Assembly (NCBI GenBank): GCA_002477565.1
Contig: DLQL01000006.1
Span: forward strand, 1 to 18,435
Direction: 5' to 3'
DNA from: Flavobacteriaceae bacterium UBA7433
GTDB lineage: Bacteria; Bacteroidota; Bacteroidia; Flavobacteriales; Flavobacteriaceae
Length of the DNA: 18,435 bases
Each line of letters opens with the position of its first letter. The stretch's first letter is position 1. Both the position numbers and the translations under genes were made by a program. Below, in pieces: positions 1-7,133 of the stretch. Under the pieces are notes generated by a model that searched no databases, was not told where the DNA came from, and saw only the letters and a program-made list of their open reading frames with translations.

Positions 1-405
1 ATTTCTGCTTTTGGAGAACACGTCATTGGAAAAGAAGTCGATCAAGCCTTGAAAGATGCTGTCGAAGGAACAGACGTGGTCATCAGCGAATTTACCGTAG
101 CACCTCAAGTAGAACCTGAAAATGGCTTGCCCTACCACGAGTGGTTTGTCGAATTTGAAAAAGAACCCGAAGACCTAGAAAGTTTTGCTGCTGAGATAGA
201 TGCATCTTTGCAAACGCAAAACATCTATTATTTTGACCTGATTGAAGGAAAAGTATTGCGCCCTCTTTTGATCCGAAAAGTGGCAAAGGGAGGCTTTCAT
301 GCTTATATGAAATCCATAGGGAAGTTTGGAGGACAAAACAAAATCCCCCAACTGTCTGACAACCGTAAAATCGCACAAGTACTGGAAACATTTTTAGAAA
401 CCTAA
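1..405 (+). CDS. GH3-family (auxin-responsive promoter-like) protein, C-terminal part
   Basis: The reading frame is open from the first base, so this is the 3' part (134 residues) of a gene starting outside the window. The tail reads like the C-terminal domain of bacterial GH3 proteins: an acidic stretch with HEWFVEFE, then YYFDLIEGKVLRP and the end block GGFHAYMKSIGKFGGQNKIP, where the family has its conserved G-K-x-G-G-Q-x-K-x-P-R/Q signature. GH3 proteins belong to the acyl-adenylate-forming superfamily; plant members conjugate amino acids to hormones, but the substrate of the bacterial versions is not known to me. A TTG at 49 is not the true start because the family similarity continues upstream of it. 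The MOSC gene starts 4 bases after the stop, suggesting one transcript. Family assignment is good; function is not assigned. Confidence 0.85.
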   Translation: MSAFGEHVIGKEVDQALKDAVEGTDVVISEFTVAPQVEPENGLPYHEWFVEFEKEPEDLESFAAEIDASLQTQNIYYFDLIEGKVLRPLLIRKVAKGGFHAYMKSIGKFGGQNKIPQLSDNRKIAQVLETFLET

Positions 406-409
406 AGGG

Positions 410-949
410 ATGAGAGTAGCAGCGACCAATATTGGAGAGCGAAAAAAAGTAGATTGGAAGGGGACAATCTTGGATACAGGGATCTTTAAAAAACCCGTTT
501 CTGCGATTGTACTTGGCCAAGAAGACGTTGTTGACGACCAAGTCATCGATCGCAAGCACCACGGAGGAACCAACAGAGCCCTCTATGTATACAGCGCCGA
601 CCACTATCCTTTTTGGAAAGTGCGTTTCCCCAATTTAGATTGGGATTTTGGCATGTTTGGTGAAAATCTTTCTGTGGAAGGCTTGGACGAGACACAAATA
701 CATGTAGGGAGCCGTTACCAAGTTGGGGAAGCAATCATTGAAGCCACGGAACCGAGAGATCCCTGTGTGAAATTGGGCATGCGTTTCAACGATGCGAAAA
801 TCATCAAACAATTTTGGAAAGAATCCAAAAGTGGTGTCTATTTTAAAGTTCTCCAAACAGGATCCGTAAAAGCGGGAGATGTACTGACGCTACTCGAAGA
901 AAAAAAAGACAACAAGACCATTGCTGAGGTCTACGAAGCAAGAAAATAA
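410..949 (+). CDS. MOSC domain-containing protein (YiiM-like)
   Basis: A 179-residue protein with the MOSC beta-barrel pattern. It has an N-terminal strand region with K-P-V-S-A-I (about 27-32), the D-x-K-H-H-G-G-T-N-R-A-L-Y-V-Y block (about 47-61), F-G-E-N-L (83-87), and E-P-R-D-P-C-V-K-L (114-122) with the conserved cysteine at 119. MOSC domains occur in molybdenum-cofactor sulfurases and in YiiM/YcbX proteins that reduce N-hydroxylated compounds; the lone cysteine is the expected Mo or sulfur ligand. This is a stand-alone MOSC protein without the ferredoxin or aminotransferase domains of larger relatives. ATG at 410 follows the GH3 stop by 4 bases, and the OsmC gene follows after 19 bases. 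The family call is firm; the substrate is unknown. Confidence 0.88.
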   Translation: MRVAATNIGERKKVDWKGTILDTGIFKKPVSAIVLGQEDVVDDQVIDRKHHGGTNRALYVYSADHYPFWKVRFPNLDWDFGMFGENLSVEGLDETQIHVGSRYQVGEAIIEATEPRDPCVKLGMRFNDAKIIKQFWKESKSGVYFKVLQTGSVKAGDVLTLLEEKKDNKTIAEVYEARK

Positions 950-968
950 AAACTTAAAATTAACGAGA

Positions 969-1391
969 ATGACCATACACAAAGTAGCACTGAATTGGAA
1001 AGGAAAGATGCATTTTGAGTCCGAAGGACCCGGAGGAACCGTTGCCATTGACGGTGCTGAAGAGTTTGGAGGCGAAGGTAAAGGTGTCCGCCCAAAAGCG
1101 ATGATGCTCTCGGCATTGGCAGGTTGTGCAGGAATGGACATCTCTTCTTTGTTGAAAAAAATGAGAGCGGAGGTCGCTCATTTTTCCATTGATGTGGAAG
1201 GAGAATTGACCGAAGAACACCCAAAAACCTACCGCAGCGTATCAGTCACGTTTAAATTTTACGGCTCCGATTTTAAAAAATCAAAAATTGAGAAAGCCGT
1301 TGATCTCTCCGTTACCCAATATTGTGGGGTGATGGAAATGTTCCGACAATTTGCAGAGGTCATCGTGCATACGGAATACATCGAGCAGTAG
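969..1391 (+). CDS. OsmC family protein
   Basis: A 140-residue protein of the OsmC/Ohr peroxidase superfamily. The family's two cysteines are both present: C53 in the helix segment ALAGCAGMD and C119 in VTQYCGV, with the conserved R41-P42 before the first helix. In characterised relatives this thiol pair reduces organic peroxides, with an arginine tuning the first cysteine. The sequence looks more like the general OsmC group (YhfA-like) than classical Ohr. The frame is open further upstream to 921, but that would overlap the MOSC gene and add an uncharacteristic lysine-rich leader, so ATG at 969 was chosen. It follows MOSC by 19 bases and precedes recJ by 60. Redox detoxification is inferred from family only. 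Confidence 0.88.
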   Translation: MTIHKVALNWKGKMHFESEGPGGTVAIDGAEEFGGEGKGVRPKAMMLSALAGCAGMDISSLLKKMRAEVAHFSIDVEGELTEEHPKTYRSVSVTFKFYGSDFKKSKIEKAVDLSVTQYCGVMEMFRQFAEVIVHTEYIEQ

Positions 1392-1451
1392 GCCACACTC
1401 CGCAAAATATTTGGGGAGTGACAAGAAATTATAAACGGATAAGAGACCGCC

Positions 1452-3152
1452 ATGCGTTGGAACCTTCAAACAGCACCCGACTCCCAAAAAGTCCGAGCCC
1501 TTTCAAAAGCTTTGGGCGTGGAAAGCACCCTTACCAAATTGTTGGTGCAAAGAGGAATTGAAACCTTTGAAGCTGCCAAAGCTTTTTTCCGACCAAGTCT
1601 GGACCAACTGCACGACCCGTATTTGATGCAAGACATGGACCTTGCGGTGGCTCGTATTGAAAGCGCTGTACAGCAAGGTCAAAACATCCTTGTCTACGGA
1701 GATTACGACGTAGACGGCACTACTTCTGTTTCCTTGCTTTCTTCCTACCTTTTGGAAACCTACGCACAGGTCACTACCTACATTCCCGACCGTTACCAAG
1801 AAGGCTATGGCATCTCTTACCAAGGAATTGATTTTGCATCGGACAACGACATCTCTTTGATCATCGCATTGGACTGTGGCATCAAAGCCCTTGAGAAGGT
1901 TGCCTATGCGACAGAAAAAGGCATCGATTTTATCATCTGCGACCACCACCGCCCCGGACCAGAAATCCCAAAGGCAGTTGCCGTTTTGGACCCCAAAAGG
2001 AATGACTGTCATTATCCCTATGACGAGCTTTGTGGGTGTGGAGTAGGTTTCAAACTGATCCAAGCTTTGGCAAAATCCAAAGGGCAAGATTTTCAAGAAT
2101 TGCTGCCCTATTTGGACTTGGTAGCTACCGCCATCGCTGCTGACATCGTTCCCATGACGGGGGAAAACAGAATTCTCGCATACCACGGATTGCAGGTCAT
2201 CAATCAAAACCCACGTCCCGGAATCCAAGCGTTGCTCCAACAGGTAGCCAAAACTACTTTTACCATCACAGATGTGGTCTTTGTGATCGCTCCGAGAATC
2301 AATGCCGCAGGAAGGATGAAACACGGTTTGCACGCGGTGGACTTGCTCACAGAATCCAATCTGGAAAAAGCCCAAAAATTTGCAGCTGCCATCGAGACCT
2401 ACAATTCTGACAGAAAAGATCTCGATAAAAAAATAACCGAAGAAGCATTGCAGCAAATCAAAGACCTCCAAGAAGAGGAGCGCTTCACTTCGGTGGTCTA
2501 CAAAGCAGATTGGCACAAAGGGGTTATCGGAATCGTGGCTTCCCGACTGATTGAAAACCATTACCGTCCGACGTTGGTATTTGCCAAAAGCGGCGACACC
2601 TTAGCGGCCTCTGCTCGGTCTGTAAAAGGCTTTGATGTCTACAAGGCATTGGAAGCCTGTAGCGAATACATTGAACAATTTGGAGGACACAAATACGCAG
2701 CGGGATTGACTTTGCTGCCAGAGAACTATGAACCCTTCAAAGCCGCCTTTGAAGAAGTGGTAAAAAACACCCTTCCTCCCGCATTGAGAACCCCAGAGAT
2801 AAAAATCGACAGCGAGCTCAATTTGTCTGAGATCAGTCCTAAGTTTTTTAGAATTTTAAGCCAAATGGCTCCTTTTGGACCTGCGAACATGCACCCCGTT
2901 TTTATGGCGAGCGGTCTGAGGGACAACGGTTATGGAAAGCAGGTTGGAGAGGACAAAAGTCATCTAAAACTGAGTATTTTGTCGGGTGCAGACCCCAAAA
3001 CCTATCCAGCCATCGGATTTGGATTGGGAGACAAACATGCATTGGTTCAGAAAAGCAATGCTTTCAAAGCCGCCTTTACCTTGGACGAAAACCATTGGCA
3101 AGGGCACACCACCTTGCAGCTGGTTCTCAAGGACATCGAAATGGAAGGGTGA
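1452..3152 (+). CDS. recJ: Single-stranded-DNA-specific exonuclease RecJ
   Basis: RecJ degrades single-stranded DNA 5' to 3' in recombinational and mismatch repair. At 566 residues it has the usual bacterial length. The DHH phosphoesterase motifs appear in order: G-D-Y-D-V-D-G at 83-89, D-C-G at 141-143, C-D-H-H at 163-166, the G-C-G-V-G-F segment at 195-200, and A-P-R-I-N-A-A-G-R-M at 280-289. The DHHA1 part follows with S-A-R-S (387-390) and F-G-G-H-K-Y-A-A-G (410-418). A C-terminal OB-fold region fills the rest. These acidic and histidine residues are the metal ligands (Mn2+/Mg2+) of the family. ATG 1452 is the first start in the frame. It ends 36 bases before the convergent ornithine aminotransferase gene, with no obvious terminator between them. 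Confidence 0.96.
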   Translation: MRWNLQTAPDSQKVRALSKALGVESTLTKLLVQRGIETFEAAKAFFRPSLDQLHDPYLMQDMDLAVARIESAVQQGQNILVYGDYDVDGTTSVSLLSSYLLETYAQVTTYIPDRYQEGYGISYQGIDFASDNDISLIIALDCGIKALEKVAYATEKGIDFIICDHHRPGPEIPKAVAVLDPKRNDCHYPYDELCGCGVGFKLIQALAKSKGQDFQELLPYLDLVATAIAADIVPMTGENRILAYHGLQVINQNPRPGIQALLQQVAKTTFTITDVVFVIAPRINAAGRMKHGLHAVDLLTESNLEKAQKFAAAIETYNSDRKDLDKKITEEALQQIKDLQEEERFTSVVYKADWHKGVIGIVASRLIENHYRPTLVFAKSGDTLAASARSVKGFDVYKALEACSEYIEQFGGHKYAAGLTLLPENYEPFKAAFEEVVKNTLPPALRTPEIKIDSELNLSEISPKFFRILSQMAPFGPANMHPVFMASGLRDNGYGKQVGEDKSHLKLSILSGADPKTYPAIGFGLGDKHALVQKSNAFKAAFTLDENHWQGHTTLQLVLKDIEMEG

Positions 3153-3188
3153 CGCTGAAGGAGTTCTCTTTTGAAGAAGCATTTCGGG

Positions 3189-4466
3189 TTACCCAATTTT
3201 GTATTCAAAAGATTTTAAGGTACCAATAATCAATTCAATGCATTCTTTCATTTGAGTTTCGGTAATTACCAAAGGAGGGGCAAAGCGAATGGTGTTTCCA
3301 TGTGTAGGTTTTGCCAGCAAACCGTTTTCCATCAAGGCCACACAGATCTCCCAAGCCGTTGAACTTTCTGGGCTGTCGTTGATCTCAATGGCATTTAGGA
3401 GACCGCGCCCTCTCACTTCTTTGATTGTTTTAGAATCTTTTTTAAATGCCTCCATCTCACTTCGAAACAGCTTTCCAAGCTGCCGTGCATTTTGAATTAA
3501 GTGTTCCTGAGCGACTATTTCTAGTGCTTTGGTCGCCACTACCGCGGCAATTGGATTGCCTCCAAACGTACTTCCGTGTTGTCCTGGTTGGATGACTTGC
3601 ATCACGGCATCGTCTGCCAAGACAGCACTTACTGGATAAGTACCTCCACTCAGTGCTTTTCCCAAGATCAATACGTCGGGTCGTTGGTAGCTGTTTTGTC
3701 TTTCACAGTGACTTTTACAGGTGCAGTTTCCACAAACGGCAAGGAGACTTCCCGTTCTCGCAATGCCCGTTTGAATTTCATCGGCCATGAATAGGACATC
3801 GTGTTGGGCGCACAGCTTTTTGACACTTTCCAAATAGGAATCAGTGGGAGGAAAAATTCCTGCTTCTCCTTGGATGGGTTCAACCAAAAAACCAACGGTA
3901 TTTGTTTCTGCTTGCAAGACAGCTTTCAAGGCTTGCACATCGTTGTAGGGGATTTTTACAAAACCGGGTGTATAGGGCCCAAAATTTTTATTGGCTACCG
4001 GGTCGTTTGAAAAAGAGATGATGGTCGTTGTACGTCCGTGGAAATTATTTTCACAGACAATGATTTTTGCCTTGTTCGTAGGAATGCCTTTTTTTTCATA
4101 ACCCCATTTGCGTGCGATTTTGATAGCAGTTTCCACCGCTTCTGCTCCCGTATTCATGGGCAACAGTTTGTCGAAACCAAAATAATTGGCCGTGAATTTC
4201 TCGTAAGGCCCCAGTTTGTCGTTGTAAAAGGCTCTTGATGTCAGGGTCAATTGTTGTGCTTGCTCGACCAATACTTTGGTGATCTCAGGGTGGCAATGTC
4301 CTTGGTTGACTGCTGAATAGGCCGCCAAAAAGTCGTAGTATTTTTTGCCTGCGACATCCCATACAAACACCCCTTTTCCTTTGGAAAGCACTACAGGAAG
4401 GGGGTGGTAGTTGTGAGCTCCGTATTTGTTTTCCAATGCAATGTGTTCTTGTGATGTGTCCATCAT
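3189..4466 (-). CDS. rocD: Ornithine aminotransferase (ornithine--oxo-acid transaminase)
   Basis: A PLP enzyme that converts ornithine plus 2-oxoglutarate to glutamate semialdehyde plus glutamate, linking arginine breakdown to proline. The 425-residue chain shows the class III aminotransferase landmarks: N-T-G-A-E-A at 105-110, N-F-H-G-R at 141-145, the PLP-ring aspartate in M-A-D-E-I-Q-T-G (D229) and the Schiff-base lysine in L-G-K-A-L-S-G-G (K270). The HNYHPLPVVLSKGKG start is typical of the RocD group. An unusual feature is a short insertion just before the active lysine with cysteines 245, 248, 250 and 254 (C-x2-C-x-C-x3-C); I recall similar inserts in other flavobacterial RocD proteins, but not in Bacillus or eukaryotic enzymes. 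Two adjacent ATG codons (4466 and 4463) make the start ambiguous by one residue. Confidence 0.95.
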   Translation of the reverse strand: MMDTSQEHIALENKYGAHNYHPLPVVLSKGKGVFVWDVAGKKYYDFLAAYSAVNQGHCHPEITKVLVEQAQQLTLTSRAFYNDKLGPYEKFTANYFGFDKLLPMNTGAEAVETAIKIARKWGYEKKGIPTNKAKIIVCENNFHGRTTTIISFSNDPVANKNFGPYTPGFVKIPYNDVQALKAVLQAETNTVGFLVEPIQGEAGIFPPTDSYLESVKKLCAQHDVLFMADEIQTGIARTGSLLAVCGNCTCKSHCERQNSYQRPDVLILGKALSGGTYPVSAVLADDAVMQVIQPGQHGSTFGGNPIAAVVATKALEIVAQEHLIQNARQLGKLFRSEMEAFKKDSKTIKEVRGRGLLNAIEINDSPESSTAWEICVALMENGLLAKPTHGNTIRFAPPLVITETQMKECIELIIGTLKSFEYKIG

Positions 4467-4494
4467 TCTTGCGAGTTAGTGAAGGGCGAAGGTT

Positions 4495-4509
4495 GCCAAT
4501 GCAATTGGC
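4495..4509. promoter_or_regulatory. Short inverted repeat in the ornithine aminotransferase leader
   Basis: GCCAAT-GCA-ATTGGC is a perfect 6-3-6 inverted repeat 28 bases upstream of the rocD start codon. It could be an operator or a small hairpin in the mRNA leader. No regulator is known to me for this pattern, and a repeat this short can arise by chance. Confidence 0.2.
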
Positions 4510-4572
4510 TTGGCAGCGATTCAAAGTTGGTGCTTTTCAACGAAATAAAAAAATGAGTTTTTCACAGAAACC

Positions 4573-4604
4573 AAAAAAAGCATTCCAATTGGAATGCTTT
4601 TTTT
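4573..4604 (-). terminator. Rho-independent terminator downstream of rseP
   Basis: A perfect 32-base palindrome: seven A, then GCATTCC-AA, its mirror, then seven T. Folded as RNA, GCATTCC pairs with GGAATGC around a small AATT loop, followed by a U tract. It lies 42 bases beyond the rseP stop on the minus strand and would also work on the plus strand because it is symmetric. It separates rseP from rocD transcription. Confidence 0.85.
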
Positions 4605-4645
4605 AAAATTTGCACAAGTGTTTTTAAAAGTGAAATAGCAATTCT

Positions 4646-5986
4646 TTAATTGAAAAGTTTGATCACATCGTTGGCGTTTGCAAAGAGCAACAAGGCCATC
4701 AAAATAACAAATCCCGTCACTTGGGCTACTTCTAAAAACTTGTCACTGGGCTTTCTTCCTGTGATCATTTCATAGAGTGTAAATACTACATGTCCGCCGT
4801 CCAAAGCAGGAATCGGCAACAAGTTCATAAAGCCCAACATGATGGACAAGAAGGCGGTGATGTTCCAAAAAGCCTCCCAGCTCCAGGTAGAAGGGAAAAT
4901 ACTGCCAATGGAGATAAAACCACCCAATCCTTTGTAAGCCCCCGTTTCTGGGTTGAACACTTTTTTAAGTTGTTTGACATAGCTCGTTAAGGTTTGCACC
5001 CCTTTTGCTGTCCCTGCAGGAATGGCTTCCAACAAACTAAAAGTTTGGGTTTCCAATCTGTAGTAGCCCAGCTTTTCCATGTCTTTGGAAGAGAGGTTGC
5101 CAAAATAAATACCAATCTTTCCTTCAGCATCCAATTGAACGGGAATGTCTTGTAGGGTTTCGCCGCGTTTTATTGACAGGACAACCGCGGTGTTTTTAGA
5201 AGCGTTTAAGATCGTTTTGGCTTCGTCGTAATATTTTATTGGGGTTCCGTCAATGCCCACGACCAAATCTTTGGCTTGCAAGCCACTTTCTTTGTTGGCC
5301 GAGGTTTCGGAAAATCCACCCACCACAAAGGGAATTCTCGGCTGGATAAAGGGCCCTTTTCCATTGGAGATCAGCTTGGAGATAAAGTCAACAGGAATTT
5401 CTTTTACAAGGGTTGTTCCGTTGCGTTCGATGACAAATTCATTGCCGTTTACAAACGCGCCAGGAAGGCTCGAAAAAGCTTTGATGGCGTTGCCGTCAAC
5501 ACTTTTGATTTTGTCTCCGGTCTGCAAACCCAATTCATAACCCAAGGAGTCGGTGACCCAAATCCCATCTTCGAGGCTTTCGTTCGCCAAATAACTTTCG
5601 CCCCAAGTAAAGAGCATCAAGATATAGATGGCAAAGCCCAAAATAAAATTGACAATGACCCCTCCCAACATGATGATCAAACGCTGCCATGCCGGTTTTG
5701 AGCGAAATTCCCAAGGTTGGGCAGGTTGTTTGAGTTGTTCGGTGTCCATGCTCTCGTCGACCATGCCCGATATTTTTACATAGCCTCCCAGTGGAATCCA
5801 TCCAATGCCATAGACGGTGTCTCCGATTTTCTTTTTGAAAATGGAAAATTTGTAGTCAAAAAACAAGTAGAATTTTTCGACCCGTGTTTTGAATATTTTT
5901 GCCGGGATAAAATGCCCCAGTTCGTGTAAGACGATGAGCAAGGACAAACTCAAAAGGAATTGTGTTGCTTTGATAAAAACTTCCAT
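4646..5986 (-). CDS. rseP: RIP metalloprotease RseP (site-2 protease)
   Basis: An inner-membrane zinc protease that cuts transmembrane segments, in characterised bacteria anti-sigma factors and leftover signal peptides. The 446-residue chain starts with a membrane helix carrying the zinc motif H-E-L-G-H at 21-25. Further membrane segments lie around 107-130 and near the C-terminus, and the third zinc ligand lies in N-L-L-P-I-P-A-L-D-G-G-H (about 388-399, D near 396). The middle (about 140-300) has two PDZ-like stretches, visible at the G-L-Q-T-G-D-K-I-K-S-V-D-G and G-L-Q-A-K-D-L-V-V-G-I-D-G segments. It is monocistronic: its own promoter box lies upstream and a strong terminator downstream. 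The target anti-sigma factor is not in this window. Confidence 0.95.
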   Translation of the reverse strand: MEVFIKATQFLLSLSLLIVLHELGHFIPAKIFKTRVEKFYLFFDYKFSIFKKKIGDTVYGIGWIPLGGYVKISGMVDESMDTEQLKQPAQPWEFRSKPAWQRLIIMLGGVIVNFILGFAIYILMLFTWGESYLANESLEDGIWVTDSLGYELGLQTGDKIKSVDGNAIKAFSSLPGAFVNGNEFVIERNGTTLVKEIPVDFISKLISNGKGPFIQPRIPFVVGGFSETSANKESGLQAKDLVVGIDGTPIKYYDEAKTILNASKNTAVVLSIKRGETLQDIPVQLDAEGKIGIYFGNLSSKDMEKLGYYRLETQTFSLLEAIPAGTAKGVQTLTSYVKQLKKVFNPETGAYKGLGGFISIGSIFPSTWSWEAFWNITAFLSIMLGFMNLLPIPALDGGHVVFTLYEMITGRKPSDKFLEVAQVTGFVILMALLLFANANDVIKLFN

Positions 5987-6009
5987 GCGCTTTTTAGAAT
6001 AAATTCAAG

Positions 6010-6018
6010 CAAATGTAC
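6010..6018 (-). promoter_or_regulatory. Predicted -7 promoter element of rseP
   Basis: On the minus strand the sequence is TACATTTGC, an exact match to the Bacteroidota primary-sigma -7 consensus TAnnTTTGC. It lies 24 bases upstream of the rseP ATG. A TTG at the usual -33 distance is not clear (nearest is about 25 bases away). Confidence 0.55.
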
Positions 6019-6136
6019 AATATTAAATAAATTTGGGAAGTCCAATGTTGGAAACTTTCTTTTATAAAAAAGTTAAAATTACAGGCACTGCTTTGAATTT
6101 TTAAAACAAAACGCAAAAAGTTGGTTTCGGAATGTG

Positions 6137-6145
6137 TAATTTTGC
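6137..6145 (+). promoter_or_regulatory. Predicted -7 promoter element of the SCO gene
   Basis: TAATTTTGC matches TAnnTTTGC exactly and ends only 5 bases before the chosen ATG at 6151. Transcription from it would start at or just before the start codon, giving a leaderless or almost leaderless mRNA. A TTG lies 13 bases upstream, which is closer than the usual 17-23. Confidence 0.5.
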
Positions 6146-6150
6146 CAAAC

Positions 6151-6822
6151 ATGGCAAACAATTCCTTTCAAAAATCCATTCCCACGCTTCTTGTGATGTT
6201 CTTGTTTAGCGTCTTGGGGATTTATACCTTTTACCGTCTTTTGACTCCGCAAGAAAGACTGCCGGTGTTTAGCCCTGTAGATGTAAATCCACGTTTGGTA
6301 GATGCCTCTTTGCACCACGTCAAAAAGAACCATAAAATTTCCGATTTCGAGTTGGTCAATCAAAATGGCACAACAGTTACCCAAGCGACTTTTGACAATA
6401 AAATCTATGTGGCGGATTTCTTTTTTACCCGTTGCGGAACCATTTGTCCGCTGATGACTAGCCATATGTACGCTTTGCAAAATGCGTTTTTAAACGACGA
6501 GGAGGTCTTGTTGCTTTCCCATTCTGTAACACCCGTATTGGACAGTGTTCCCGTCTTAAAGCGCTATGCTGAAAACAAAGGTGTGCTCGCTGCGAAGTGG
6601 CATTTGGTGACGGGCCCTAAAAAACAGATTTACGACTTGGCACGCAAAAGTTATTTTGCGGTCTTGGACGAAGGAGATGGTGGCGAACAAGATTTTATCC
6701 ACACCGAACAATTTGTCTTGGTCGATCAAAAAAAACGCATTCGTGGTTATTACGATGGGACCGACCCCAAAGAGATCCAACGCATCTTAGCAGACATAGC
6801 ACTTTTGAAAAAGGAAAAGTAA
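6151..6822 (+). CDS. SCO1/SenC family copper protein
   Basis: SCO proteins are membrane-anchored thioredoxin-fold proteins that deliver copper to, or reduce cysteines of, the CuA site of cytochrome c oxidase. In this 223-residue chain a single N-terminal membrane helix spans about 9-29. The copper-binding C-x3-C is in F-T-R-C-G-T-I-C-P-L (C95, C99), and the conserved third ligand histidine is H184 in D-F-I-H-T-E-Q-F. The rest of the thioredoxin-like domain is complete, facing the periplasm. The frame is open 10 codons further upstream, but that start would place the promoter inside the gene, so ATG 6151 is preferred. It stands alone between rseP (divergent) and the feo operon; no oxidase genes are nearby. 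Confidence 0.92.
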   Translation: MANNSFQKSIPTLLVMFLFSVLGIYTFYRLLTPQERLPVFSPVDVNPRLVDASLHHVKKNHKISDFELVNQNGTTVTQATFDNKIYVADFFFTRCGTICPLMTSHMYALQNAFLNDEEVLLLSHSVTPVLDSVPVLKRYAENKGVLAAKWHLVTGPKKQIYDLARKSYFAVLDEGDGGEQDFIHTEQFVLVDQKKRIRGYYDGTDPKEIQRILADIALLKKEK

Positions 6823-6838
6823 TCTTGCGATGCGCTCC

Positions 6839-6853
6839 TTAGAATGATTCTAA
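6839..6853. promoter_or_regulatory. Fur-superfamily-like operator upstream of feoA
   Basis: TTAGAAT-G-ATTCTAA is a perfect 7-1-7 inverted repeat. The 7-1-7 geometry and AAT-n-ATT core are those of Fur and PerR boxes (TGATAATnATTATCA, TTATAATnATTATAA). It ends 5 bases before the feoA -7 element, so a bound dimer would block the promoter. The iron-transport context favours Fur; binding is inferred. Confidence 0.6.
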
Positions 6854-6858
6854 TTTGG

Positions 6859-6866
6859 TATCTTTG
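6859..6866 (+). promoter_or_regulatory. Predicted -7 promoter element of the feo operon
   Basis: TATCTTTG matches the Bacteroidota TAnnTTTG box. It lies 24 bases upstream of the feoA TTG codon. No TTG is found at the expected -33 spacing; the inverted repeat at 6839-6853 occupies part of that region, as expected of a regulated promoter. Confidence 0.55.
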
Positions 6867-6890
6867 TTTCCTACTTAAAAAAGAGTTCAG

Positions 6891-7133
6891 TTGTCACATA
6901 CCGTTGCAGATTTACACAGAGGAGAACAGGGAACGATCGAGTCCTTGTCTTTTGACGAAATTCCATTGGCTTTGATGGAAATGGGATGCCTTCCGGGCAA
7001 ACAAGTCACTTTGGTGCAAGCTGCCCCCATGAAAGATCCGATGTACATCCATGTAAACGGAAGTCATTTTGCGATCCGAAGAGAAACCGCTGAACGTATT
7101 TTACTCACCAAACGCCTTTGTGATGAGTTCTAA
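6891..7133 (+). CDS. feoA: Ferrous iron transport protein A
   Basis: FeoA is a small cytosolic SH3-like protein that works with the FeoB G domain in Fe(II) uptake. The 80 residues follow the family pattern: V-A-D-L-H-R-G-E-Q-G-T-I at the start, the central L-M-E-M-G-C-L-P-G turn where FeoA proteins have L-x-x-M-G-(L/C)-x-P-G, and the A-I-R-R-E-T-A-E-R-I-L end. The start must be TTG at 6891: an in-frame stop lies at 6876-6878, no ATG or GTG occurs between, and the next ATG would remove the first beta strands. Its last 11 bases overlap the beginning of feoB, so translation is probably coupled. Control by a Fur-like repressor is suggested by the operator at 6839-6853. Confidence 0.92.
   Translation: MSHTVADLHRGEQGTIESLSFDEIPLALMEMGCLPGKQVTLVQAAPMKDPMYIHVNGSHFAIRRETAERILLTKRLCDEF

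Noticed and set aside
921..968. 16-codon N-terminal extension of the OsmC-family gene.
   Set aside because: It overlaps the end of the MOSC gene and has no match to the family; ATG 969 is followed directly by the first beta strand.
1396..1420. CACTCC...GGAGTG hairpin between the OsmC gene and recJ, looking like a terminator.
   Set aside because: The stem is only 6 bp with a 13-base loop and no T run follows, so termination is unlikely; the genes are probably co-transcribed.
1503..2561. Long 352-codon minus-strand open frame inside recJ.
   Set aside because: Its translation has no family features, while the plus strand encodes a complete RecJ with all catalytic motifs; it is a shadow of that gene.
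7069..7122. 18-codon N-terminal extension of feoB.
   Set aside because: It lies inside feoA and has no family similarity; starting at 7123 puts the G1 motif at its usual distance from the N-terminus.
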